This document shows, piece by piece, positions 9,434 to 17,177 of a DNA stretch of 64,000 nt. Numbering within the stretch: the stretch's first letter is position 1; each line of letters starts with the position of its first letter. Where the stretch lies: contig JAHFQM010000003.1 in NCBI GenBank assembly GCA_023266355.1, positions 482,012 through 546,011 on the forward strand, given 5' to 3'. The DNA is from Aquabacterium sp. (lineage in GTDB: Bacteria > Pseudomonadota > Gammaproteobacteria > Burkholderiales > Burkholderiaceae_C). Under the pieces are notes generated by a model. The model saw only the letters and a program-made list of their open reading frames with translations, did not search any database and was not told where the DNA came from. The position numbers and the translations under genes are program-made.

Positions 9434-10362
9434 TGCCCGCACCTCGGCTGCTTGGGGCCACGTTCGCGGGCGCGCCACGTGGCTTCCAATTGCTGAAGCT
9501 GGGCGCGCAAGGCCGGGGCCGAGCCGCTGTGCAGCAGCACGGGCGTGGGCCACAGGGCCTGGCGCAGGGCGTCCAGCGGCAGGCTGGCGGCGCGCTCGGG
9601 CGTGGTGGCCAGCACGATGGCCGACAGCGGCAGGGCCGTGGCCTTGCGGCGGCGCTCGATCAGGCCGCGCACGGCCTCGACCGACCAGGTGTCCACCTGG
9701 CTGGCGAAGGGCAGTTGCGAGACCAGGCCATCCCCGGCATGGCCGATGACGAGGTTGCCCTCGTCGAGGCTTTCCATCCACAGGCCCGCCCCGTCCAGCG
9801 ACACCGGCGGCGGCAAGGGCAGCGGCGGCACGGCGGCCAGGGCCTCGTGCAGGCGCCACTGTGGCACGCCGCCCTGCAGCACCCGGGTGCGTGCAAAGCC
9901 CTCGGCCTTCAGGCGCCGGCAGTGCGACAGCAACGCAGCCTGGCCCCGCCCCTCGCCCAGCAGCACGATGCGCTTGCCGCGCAGGAAGGCCTTGGTGCGC
10001 AAGGCGTCGGGCGACAGGCGCAGCGCGCCTGGCCAGGGGTCCGCATCGGCCTGCTCGGGCCGGCGCACGTCCACCCAGACCACCTCGGCCAGGGCCTTGT
10101 CGCGCACCAGCTCGTTGACGCTCACGGCGCAGGCCGGGTCCGGCGCGGGCAAGGCCACGCCACCGGGGTCGGTCGCACCGCCAGCTTCCGCATGGCGTGC
10201 GCAGGCCGCCCCCGCCGCGGGCAGGCCTTGCAAGGGCTTGGGCATGGCCAGGCCCTCGGTGCGCACCTGGGCCAGGGCCTGGGCGCTCAGGCATGCCCAG
10301 ACGACCGCCACGGCCATGCGCCACGCCCAGCCCCACCCGCCACCCGACATCGCCCGCTTCAT
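9430..10362 (-). CDS. Exported rhodanese-like protein lacking the catalytic cysteine
   Basis: 310-residue protein starting MKRAMSGGGWGWAW, with a Sec signal ending near ALAQ. The rhodanese fold is recognisable at VVWVDVRRPEQADADPWPGA and LQGGVPQWR. The active-site loop normally containing Cys reads LLGEGRGQAALL here, so sulfurtransferase activity is not expected. A second, more degenerate domain follows. The ATG at 10362 overlaps the stop of the preceding pseudopilin gene, and its own stop overlaps the transglutaminase start. A binding or scaffold role in the periplasm is more likely than enzymatic work. Confidence 0.7.
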   Translation of the reverse strand: MKRAMSGGGWGWAWRMAVAVVWACLSAQALAQVRTEGLAMPKPLQGLPAAGAACARHAEAGGATDPGGVALPAPDPACAVSVNELVRDKALAEVVWVDVRRPEQADADPWPGALRLSPDALRTKAFLRGKRIVLLGEGRGQAALLSHCRRLKAEGFARTRVLQGGVPQWRLHEALAAVPPLPLPPPVSLDGAGLWMESLDEGNLVIGHAGDGLVSQLPFASQVDTWSVEAVRGLIERRRKATALPLSAIVLATTPERAASLPLDALRQALWPTPVLLHSGSAPALRAQLQQLEATWRARERGPKQPRCGQ

Positions 10363-11015
10363 GGGAGTCCTTTCAAGGGCGTCGTCGCGGCCGATGCAGC
10401 CGATGCGCCCTGCCCGGCCTGTCCGATTTGCCCGACCTGTCCGGTCTGCGCCCCCTGCCCCGCGGGCAAGGTCGCCATCAGGTTGGCAGGGTGCGTGAAG
10501 ACCCAGTCGCGGTAGCGCGCCTGGCCCGCAAAGGCCATGTCCTGGTCCTCGAAACCGGCCTGCTTGACAGGCCGCCGCTCTGACAGCGAATGCACGCCCA
10601 CGACGCGCCCCCCCACGCGCACCAGCCCCCATTCGGCCTTGCCGGTCATGGGATCGACGAACACCTGGCGCAGGTGCCGGGTCACGCCGGGGGTGCGGGG
10701 GTCTTGCAACAGTTCGTCCAGCGAGGCGGGGTACTGGCCCGCGGGCAAAGCACCCGCCCCTGCCATGGCCTGGCCAGGCACCGTGCCCGTGGCGCCGCCG
10801 ACAGGCCCGCCCGCGGTCGGCCCCGAACGGGCCTGGTAGCGGCGCAAGGCCTCGCGGAACTGGTGGCCGATGGCCAGCAGTTCGCGCTCCTTGTCGCGCT
10901 GTTGTGCCACGGCATGCACCTCGGCCACGACCGCCAAGCCCACGCCCATGAAGGCCACCGCGAACAGCAGCCAGAGGTAGGCAAAGCCTTCAGAATGACG
11001 CGAATGCGGTGCCAT
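10359..11015 (-). CDS. Pseudopilin-like protein with Gly/Gln-rich tail
   Basis: 218-residue protein starting MAPHSRHSEGFAYLWLLF. The prepilin-like signal is a short basic leader, then G-F, then an approximately 20-residue hydrophobic helix, but position 5 is Trp instead of the usual Glu. That Glu normally docks neighbouring subunits, so this may be a minor or tip subunit. A C-terminal tail of GQ-type repeats ends the protein. The start overlaps the end of the upstream pseudopilin gene by 26 nt and the stop overlaps the rhodanese-like gene by 4 nt. Confidence 0.75.
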   Translation of the reverse strand: MAPHSRHSEGFAYLWLLFAVAFMGVGLAVVAEVHAVAQQRDKERELLAIGHQFREALRRYQARSGPTAGGPVGGATGTVPGQAMAGAGALPAGQYPASLDELLQDPRTPGVTRHLRQVFVDPMTGKAEWGLVRVGGRVVGVHSLSERRPVKQAGFEDQDMAFAGQARYRDWVFTHPANLMATLPAGQGAQTGQVGQIGQAGQGASAASAATTPLKGLP

Positions 11016-11373
11016 CGCGCGATTGCCCTGGGGCGCCACTGCGGACGTCGGCCACGCCTTGCTGGTCCGACTGTTTGGGCGGCACCGCCACCCAGCTGGA
11101 CACCGACTCGGTGACCGGGTCCATCGGCACCTCGCGCAGGTAGCCGGCCTCGACCAGCTCTTGCAAGGCATCGGGATAGCGGCCCTTGTCGCCATAAAAC
11201 TTGTCGATGGTCACGCGCATCACGCGCAGGTTTTCCTTCAAGGCCACCTCGCGGCTTTTCTCCAGCGAGCCGAAGTAGCGCGGCGTGGCCAGCGTCAGCA
11301 AGAGCGCGACGATGGACAGCACCACCAGCATCTCGATGAGGGTGAAGCCGCGGCGCAGCAGGGGTGTGGTCAT
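10990..11373 (-). CDS. Type II secretion/type IV pilin-like major pseudopilin
   Basis: 127 residues with a textbook prepilin leader: LLRRGFTLIEMLVVLSIVALLLTL, cleaved after Gly, with Phe+1 and Glu+5. The globular part has YPDALQELVEAGYLREVPMDPVT, the GspG/pilin-type pattern with calcium-loop-like spacing. Second of three pseudopilin-like genes after the secretin. It needs a prepilin peptidase, which is not in this window. Confidence 0.88.
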   Translation of the reverse strand: MTTPLLRRGFTLIEMLVVLSIVALLLTLATPRYFGSLEKSREVALKENLRVMRVTIDKFYGDKGRYPDALQELVEAGYLREVPMDPVTESVSSWVAVPPKQSDQQGVADVRSGAPGQSRDGTAFASF

Positions 11374-11394
11374 GGGGGGCCCTTCAGCACGGTG

Positions 11395-11859
11395 TCACCA
11401 CTTTTTGTACGGCACGCCGTTCAGCCCGGTGAGCTCGGAGCGCGAACGCACATCGAAGACGTCGTCGCCCTCGGCCGGGGCATCGGGTGGGGACGCATAG
11501 CTGCGCAGGGCCCAGGTCTGGTCGGCCGGCGCGCTCGGGTCGGGGTGCAAGGGGTCGCGCGGCAAGGCCCGCAGGAAGTACATGGGCTGGCGGGTGGGGC
11601 TGCGCTGGTCGGGCACGCCTTCGACCAGGGCGTTCAGGCGCTTGGGGTAGCCGGACTCGCCCACCTTGACCTCGATGCGGCCGGCGTCGGCGGCGCGCTT
11701 GTAGGCGTCCAGGCCTTGGCGGATCTCGGCCAGGGCCAGGCGCAGCTCGTGCTCGCGGTCGCGCTGCACCGCCACCTGGGCCATGGGCACGGTGACCATG
11801 GCCAGCACGCCCATGATGGCCAGGGTCATCAGCAGTTCGATGAAGGTGAAGCCGCGCAT
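11395..11859 (-). CDS. Prepilin-type pseudopilin
   Basis: 154 residues starting MRGFTFIELLMTLAIMGVLAM: an extremely short leader of three residues (MRG), then the F-T-F-I-E prepilin motif and a hydrophobic helix. The globular domain includes GYPKRLNALVEGV and FLRALPRDPLHPD, resembling GspG-type pseudopilins. Lies 30 bp after the secretin and 21 bp before the next pseudopilin, so it is in the same operon. Confidence 0.87.
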   Translation of the reverse strand: MRGFTFIELLMTLAIMGVLAMVTVPMAQVAVQRDREHELRLALAEIRQGLDAYKRAADAGRIEVKVGESGYPKRLNALVEGVPDQRSPTRQPMYFLRALPRDPLHPDPSAPADQTWALRSYASPPDAPAEGDDVFDVRSRSELTGLNGVPYKKW

Positions 11860-11889
11860 GGCTGGTTCCAGGAAGATCGCCTGGGACGC

Positions 11890-14367
11890 TCAGGGCGCAA
11901 TCCGCACGCTGTGTTCCAGCGGCAGCTTGAGCGGGGCGGTGACCGGGGGCTCGGGCGAGAGCGACAGCAACTGGATGCGCGCCGCGCTGCCCGCCGGTGG
12001 TGGCTTGAGCGCCTTGAAGGTCACCGACAGCACGCTGCCCACGCCATTGGTGCCGGCCACCGGGCCCTGCGGGTTCTGGCGCACACCGGCCACGAAGACC
12101 TTGCCCTGGGCCGCGTCCACGCGCTGGCTGAACTGCGTCTGGGCACCGGCCTGCTTGAGGAAGTCGCCCTCCTGCACGCTGGCCACCTGCAACAGCTGCG
12201 GGTCGAAAGCGATCAAGGCGGGCAGGCCGGTGAGCGCGGCGCTGGACTGGATGCGCAGCACGGCGGTGAATTGCTCGCCGGCCTTGACCTGGGCCGGGGC
12301 TTGCCAGCTCAGTGAGACGGCCCCGGGCACAGCGCCCGGCGCCTGCGGGTTGGCCGTGGCGGCGGCAGCCGGGGCGGTCGGCGCGGGCAAGCCCAAGGGC
12401 GCCGCCGGGGCCACGCCGGTGGACGGCACGCTGCCGCTGACCAGGCCCGCGGGCATGGCGGTGGCGGCCCCCGATGCACCCGGCGCACCCACGGCAGGCG
12501 GCGCCTCCAGGGTGCGCAGCAGCAACGGGTCGGCGCCAATGCTGGTCTCGGTGCCGGACTCGAACTCGGCCTGCATCAGCTCGGGTCGGCTGAGCGAACG
12601 CACCACGCGCGGCGTGATCGACAGCAAGATCTCCGTGCGCTGCGTGTCGTCCTTCTGGCTGCCGAACAGGCGGCCCAGGATGGGCATTTCGCCCAGCAGC
12701 GGCACCTTGTTGGCGGTGCTGCGCTCTTCGTCGCTGATCAGGCCGGCCAGCACCTGCGTCTCGCCATCTTTCAGGCGCAGCACGGTGTTGGCGCCACGCG
12801 TGCCAATCTGGTAGGACAGGCTGCCCGACTTGCTCAGCACCTCGCGCACCAGGCTGGAGACCTCCAGGTTGACCTTGATCGCCACCTCGTCATCGAGGTA
12901 GATGTTGGGCTCGACGTCGAGCTTGATGCCCACGTCCACGTAGTTGACCGACTCCGAGACGAAGCCCGTGGAAGTGGATGTGGTGGTGATGACGGGCACG
13001 CGGTCGCCGATCAGCACCTTGGCCTTTTCCTTGTTGCGCACGCGGATGCGCGGGTTGGCCAGGATGTTGCCGTTCTGGTCTTCCTTGCGCGCGTTGATGA
13101 GCGTGCTGCCCAGCGTGGCCTGGATGGTGGAGCCACTGAGGTTGTTGAGGTCGGCCAGCGTGACCGAACCGCCGCCTGACTTCAAGGGCGCCAGGCCCAG
13201 CTGGCTGGGCCACTGGATGCCCAGCTCCAGCAGGCGCGAGCGCTTGACCTCCATCACCTCGACTTCGAGCATGACCTCGGGGTCGCGCAGGTCCTGCAGG
13301 GCGACGATGCGCTCGGCCATGCGGATCACCTCGGGCGTGTCGCGCAACATGATGATGCCCAGGCGCTCGTCGATGACCATGTCCTTGGTCTTGAGCAGGG
13401 TCTTGATCGAGTTGGACACCGCCTTCACATCGGCATTGGCCAGGTAGAAGGAGCGCACCGTCAGCGCCTGGTAGTCCTTGAGCTTGGCCGGCGTGTTCGG
13501 GTAGATGAGGATGGCGTTGTCGCCCAGCACCTTCTGCTCCAGCTGGTTGGTGACCAGCAGCAGGCGGATGGCGTCTTCGATGGAGGTGTTCCTGGCCAGG
13601 ATGGTGGCCTTCAGATCGGGGCGGATCTCGCGGTCGAAAAAGAAGTTCAGGCCCGAGACCTTGGCGATGACGTCGAAGACCGACTTCAGCGGCGCGTCGC
13701 GGAACTCCAGGGTGATGGGCTTTTGGTAGATGGCGGCCAGGCGCTGGCCGGGTCGGGGCTGCTTGGCCAGCTCGTCCTGCAGGCGGGCCTTGAGCGTCAG
13801 GGCCAGCTTGTGCTGCGGGTTCTCGCTGAGCACGGTGCGCAGCTTGTCCTGGGCCTGCGGCAGATCGGTGGCACTGCCTTTCTTGAGCAGGGCATCGACC
13901 TCGGCGAGCAACACGCGCTGGCGGCGCTCCTGGAGGATGGCGGCCTGGCCCTGGCGCGCCATGACGTGCTCGGGCTCGATGAGCAAGAGCGTGCGGAAAG
14001 CCTCTTCGGCCTCGCTGAGGCGACCCTCGTACAGCGCGGACTGGCCCCGGCTGAGCAGCTGCTGGATGGCCGTGGCGCGGCGGGTGGCCAGGGTGATGCG
14101 GTACTGGGGGCGGCGGGGCTCCTGCTGGACGGCCTCCTCCAGCTTGGCCAGGCCGGCCATGGTCTGACCCTGGTCCATCAGCGCCTGCCCTTCCTGGTAG
14201 GCACCGGGCTCCAGCCAGGCGCAACCGGCCATGCCGGATGCCAACACGCACACGGCCATGCCTGCGATCCTGCCCGCGGCCTGGCCCCTGAGCGCGCTTG
14301 CGGCCCGCTGCAGCCGTCTGACTTGCCTGCCCACCATGGTCATGTCCTCATCGTCTCGTCGTGTCAT
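11890..14367 (-). CDS. gspD: Secretin with TPR region and C-terminal cohesin-like domain
   Basis: 825-residue outer-membrane secretin. A long basic leader is followed by a near-lipobox (GMAGC, Cys 49), suggesting an acylated pilotin-independent secretin. Residues about 55-200 look TPR-like (EGQALMDQGQTMAGLAKLEEAV). About 213-250 is a secretin/TonB short N-terminal domain (ITLEFRDAPLKSVFDVIAKVSG). N1-like and secretin core domains follow (VPLLGEMPILGRLFG near 590). After a Pro/Ala linker (about 625-675) comes a cohesin-like beta domain (about 680-820, VKAGEQFTAVLRIQSSAALTG). The later ATG at 14337 is an alternative start. The cohesin tail is unusual for classical GspD. Confidence 0.9.
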   Translation of the reverse strand: MTRRDDEDMTMVGRQVRRLQRAASALRGQAAGRIAGMAVCVLASGMAGCAWLEPGAYQEGQALMDQGQTMAGLAKLEEAVQQEPRRPQYRITLATRRATAIQQLLSRGQSALYEGRLSEAEEAFRTLLLIEPEHVMARQGQAAILQERRQRVLLAEVDALLKKGSATDLPQAQDKLRTVLSENPQHKLALTLKARLQDELAKQPRPGQRLAAIYQKPITLEFRDAPLKSVFDVIAKVSGLNFFFDREIRPDLKATILARNTSIEDAIRLLLVTNQLEQKVLGDNAILIYPNTPAKLKDYQALTVRSFYLANADVKAVSNSIKTLLKTKDMVIDERLGIIMLRDTPEVIRMAERIVALQDLRDPEVMLEVEVMEVKRSRLLELGIQWPSQLGLAPLKSGGGSVTLADLNNLSGSTIQATLGSTLINARKEDQNGNILANPRIRVRNKEKAKVLIGDRVPVITTTSTSTGFVSESVNYVDVGIKLDVEPNIYLDDEVAIKVNLEVSSLVREVLSKSGSLSYQIGTRGANTVLRLKDGETQVLAGLISDEERSTANKVPLLGEMPILGRLFGSQKDDTQRTEILLSITPRVVRSLSRPELMQAEFESGTETSIGADPLLLRTLEAPPAVGAPGASGAATAMPAGLVSGSVPSTGVAPAAPLGLPAPTAPAAAATANPQAPGAVPGAVSLSWQAPAQVKAGEQFTAVLRIQSSAALTGLPALIAFDPQLLQVASVQEGDFLKQAGAQTQFSQRVDAAQGKVFVAGVRQNPQGPVAGTNGVGSVLSVTFKALKPPPAGSAARIQLLSLSPEPPVTAPLKLPLEHSVRIAP

Positions 14368-14374
14368 CGCGTGC

Positions 14375-15019
14375 TCACTGCGGGCCGTCCAGACGGAAGG
14401 TCTGCAGCTGTTCGGAAGGCAGGTGGCGCACCGTCAGCGACACCTCGTCGATTTGTTCCACCCGGTAGTGCGTGGCCAGCACCTCGCCCTGGCGCACCAC
14501 CAGGTTCTGGTCCTGCCACTGCACGAAGGCCGCGGTGCTGCCGTTGTCCACGTAGCGCCCGATCAGGCGCAGGTTCAGGCGCGGCACGGGCTCTTCGGCA
14601 GGGGCCGAAGCCACGGCGGCGGCGGCCGGCAGCGGCTGGGCTGGCGGCGCGGCCTGTGCCACGGCACGGCCTTTGAACAGGCCATCGTCGCCATCGAAAG
14701 CCTCGCGCGGCCGGACGGCCAGGACGGTGGCAGCGGTGGCCAACACCGAGGATACCGAGGACACCGATGGCCCCGTCAAGGACACCGGCGTGGCAGGCGC
14801 CAGGGCGCTGGCAGCCTGCGGGCGCGCTGGCGAAGGCGTCGGCGACGCCGCAAGGCGCGGTCCGGCGCTGGCCTGCGAGGTGCGCTCGCTCAGCACCACG
14901 CCGCCGTTGTCGGCCTGCGGTGCGAAGTAGGCGGCCACGAGGGTGGCGATCAGGCCCAGCACCAACCAGCGCTGGCGGGCGGCACGCTGGCCGGACTGGG
15001 GCTTGGCGATGGCGCTCAT
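14375..15019 (-). CDS. GspC/PilP-like secretion accessory protein
   Basis: 214 residues: a cytoplasmic basic N-terminus, one membrane anchor (about 18-35, LVLGLIATLVAAYFA), a long Pro/Ala/Ser-rich periplasmic linker, and a C-terminal beta domain (LNLRLIGRYVDNGSTAAFVQWQ...VVRQGEVLATHYRVEQID). This matches the homology-region fold shared by GspC and PilP, which connects the inner-membrane platform to the secretin. The ATG at 15019 overlaps the stop of the preceding gene, and the secretin follows only 7 bp later, which supports the assignment. Confidence 0.75.
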   Translation of the reverse strand: MSAIAKPQSGQRAARQRWLVLGLIATLVAAYFAPQADNGGVVLSERTSQASAGPRLAASPTPSPARPQAASALAPATPVSLTGPSVSSVSSVLATAATVLAVRPREAFDGDDGLFKGRAVAQAAPPAQPLPAAAAVASAPAEEPVPRLNLRLIGRYVDNGSTAAFVQWQDQNLVVRQGEVLATHYRVEQIDEVSLTVRHLPSEQLQTFRLDGPQ

Positions 15020-15681
15020 GGCCGTGCCTCCGGCAGGCGCGTGTAGAGCACCCACTCGACGCGGGCCTCGATCTGATCGACGTTGACCTGCTCGCGGCGC
15101 AGCTGCATGCTTTCCACCCCGAGGCTGGGCTGGGCCTGGAGCACCGCCCCGAGGAAGCGGCGCACCTGGGTGCTGCTGCCGCGCACGGGCAGCGTCATGC
15201 GGTAGCGCGCGAAGCCGGCGTTGGCATCGGGCTGGAACTGGTAGTCACCCTTGAGCAGGGACACGCCGTGCTGGTCGGCCAGGGTCAGCAGCGTCTGCAC
15301 GGCCAGGGGGATGTCGCGGTGCGAGGGCAGGCCGGTGAGGAAGGCCTGCAGGCGGGCGCGGTCTTGCGCTGTGTTTTGGGCTGTGTTGGGGGCTGTGCTC
15401 TGGCCACGGGCCGCATCGCCAATGGGCTCGGCCCGGCGCGGCGTCAGGGCCTCCTGCGCTTGCGCGGCCTGCCAGTGTCGCCAAGCCTGGCGCTGGAGCG
15501 CACCCCCGCCCAGCGCCAGCGCGCTCAGCAGCAGGCCCGCCAGCACGGCCACGCCCAACCAACCCAGGCGACGCCACAGGCTGCGCGCGCTTTGCCGCGC
15601 CTGCCAGCGCCAGCGGGCGCCCAGCGCGCCCACGCCGCCCGCCTGGAGGGCCTGTCGCCAGGAAGCCATCACTGAGGCCAT
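15016..15681 (-). CDS. GspM/PilO-like inner-membrane assembly protein
   Basis: 221 residues with one membrane helix (about 42-60, LGWLGVAVLAGLLLSALAL), then a coiled segment and a ferredoxin-like domain (DIPLAVQTLLTLADQHGVSL...YRMTLPVRGSSTQVRRFLGAVL) characteristic of PilO/GspM. The start at 15681 has a GGAGG four bases upstream; a second ATG at 15669 shares a base with the stop of the upstream gene (TGATG) and is an alternative. It should pair with the GspL/PilN-like protein encoded just upstream. Confidence 0.78.
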   Translation of the reverse strand: MASVMASWRQALQAGGVGALGARWRWQARQSARSLWRRLGWLGVAVLAGLLLSALALGGGALQRQAWRHWQAAQAQEALTPRRAEPIGDAARGQSTAPNTAQNTAQDRARLQAFLTGLPSHRDIPLAVQTLLTLADQHGVSLLKGDYQFQPDANAGFARYRMTLPVRGSSTQVRRFLGAVLQAQPSLGVESMQLRREQVNVDQIEARVEWVLYTRLPEARP

Positions 15682-17177
15682 GCCGCCTCCATCGTGAACT
15701 GGTAGGGGCGCCCGGCGTCGTCTTCTCGGCGTTCGTGCTGCTTGAGGTGGGCGTCCACGAAGGGTGCGCGTGCGGCCACGAAGGCCACGTAGCGCGCCAT
15801 GTCCACGCCTTCTTCGGCCTGGGCACGCACCACGCCCAGCCCGCGCCCGCCCGTGCCACCGGCGCGGATGTCCACGCTGAGCACGGCCACGCGGATGTCT
15901 TGCGGCGCGCGCAAGGCCTCCAGCAAGGGGTCGATGGGCACGTTGAGGCGGCGCACCGCCTCGTTGACCTGCTGGACCTGGCCGAGCTCCTCGCGCGTGA
16001 ACGCGGGCGCCGCGGCCTCGGGCAGCCACGGCGCCTGCGCCGGCTGCGGCGCGGACGCCTGCGCGAGGCGGCGGTCTTGCCACACCGACCAGTTGTCCAG
16101 ACCGAGCGCCAGGGCCATCAACCACAGCGCGGCACAGGCCAGCCACCAGCCTCGGGCGGGCGAAGGCCGGCGCTGCACGGCGTCCAGGGCATGGGCCGAT
16201 GGGCTGGGGCGGGACTGCAACCAGGTCAGCAACAGCGAAGGCGAGGGCGACACATCCGCCAGCACCGCGGCAGGCAAGGGCCACAGGGTGAAGGCATCGT
16301 CAGCATCTTTCTGCAAGGGCTGCGACCGGGCCTCGCTGCGCAGGTCCAGCACGGTGAGCCGGGCGGGCACTTCGGGCTGAACTTCGGGCTCCGCTTGAGG
16401 CTGCGATCGAGGCAGCGCGCCGGCCTGTGCCTGCGCGGCAGCAGGGCCCGCGCCGGGGCTCGGCAAGGTGGCCCACTGGCGCAGCTGGCGACGGCGCCAC
16501 TGGCCGCGCAAGGCCGCCACCGGCTGGGCGTGGCGCAGGGCGTGGCTGTGCCTGGGCTGGCGGGCGCCGTCGGTCAGCACGGCCAGGCCATCGGCGAGCA
16601 CGCCCAGCACCGCCGCACCGCCCGGCGCCTGGCGCCAGGGCTGTGCAGCGTCCCAGGCCTGCACCGACAGCGGCAGCACCGACGCCAGCACCCCGCCCAG
16701 GTCCTGGGCCAGGGCCTCGCAGGCGGCCAGCAGGTCGTGGGGGTAGGCAACCAGCAGGCGCGGCTGCCCTGCCCCGCCCTCGCCCACCCGCAGCACATCG
16801 CGGGCATGCAGCTCGTGGCCGGCCTGCACCAGCTGAGCCTGGGCCAGCGAGGGCAGCAGGTCGTCGCGCATCAGCAGGGGCGTCCAGGCCAGCGTGGCCA
16901 CGTGCAGGTGCACATCGGCCACCGTGACCCACAGGCGCAAACGGCCCGATGCGGGGTCGGCGGCCAGGTGGGTCCAGCGCGTGGCCAGGGCACGCACGGC
17001 CTGGCCCAAGGCCGCACGGTGCCCGTCTGGCGAGGGCGCCGCATCCGGCCCGGTCAGCCCTGCGCTGCCGCAGGCATCGGACACGCAACGGCCCTGGCGC
17101 CAGGCGCCCCACTGCAGGCCGTCGGGGCCCAGCCAAAGGTGGCAGTCGGTGGTGTGGCTGGCACGCATTGGCTTCAC
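15669..17177 (-). CDS. GspL/PilM-PilN-like platform protein
   Basis: 502 residues. The first about 330 residues look like the cytoplasmic actin-like domain of GspL/PilM. A membrane helix (about 345-362, GWWLACAALWLMALALGL) and a PilN-type periplasmic domain (VNEAVRRLNVPIDPLLEAL...IRVAVLSVDI) follow. The GTG at 17177 overlaps the stop of the ATPase gene (GTGA). It normally links the ATPase to the pseudopilus platform. Sequence conservation is low, so the call relies on topology, order and the PilN-like tail. Confidence 0.78.
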   Translation of the reverse strand: MKPMRASHTTDCHLWLGPDGLQWGAWRQGRCVSDACGSAGLTGPDAAPSPDGHRAALGQAVRALATRWTHLAADPASGRLRLWVTVADVHLHVATLAWTPLLMRDDLLPSLAQAQLVQAGHELHARDVLRVGEGGAGQPRLLVAYPHDLLAACEALAQDLGGVLASVLPLSVQAWDAAQPWRQAPGGAAVLGVLADGLAVLTDGARQPRHSHALRHAQPVAALRGQWRRRQLRQWATLPSPGAGPAAAQAQAGALPRSQPQAEPEVQPEVPARLTVLDLRSEARSQPLQKDADDAFTLWPLPAAVLADVSPSPSLLLTWLQSRPSPSAHALDAVQRRPSPARGWWLACAALWLMALALGLDNWSVWQDRRLAQASAPQPAQAPWLPEAAAPAFTREELGQVQQVNEAVRRLNVPIDPLLEALRAPQDIRVAVLSVDIRAGGTGGRGLGVVRAQAEEGVDMARYVAFVAARAPFVDAHLKQHERREDDAGRPYQFTMEAAWPQ

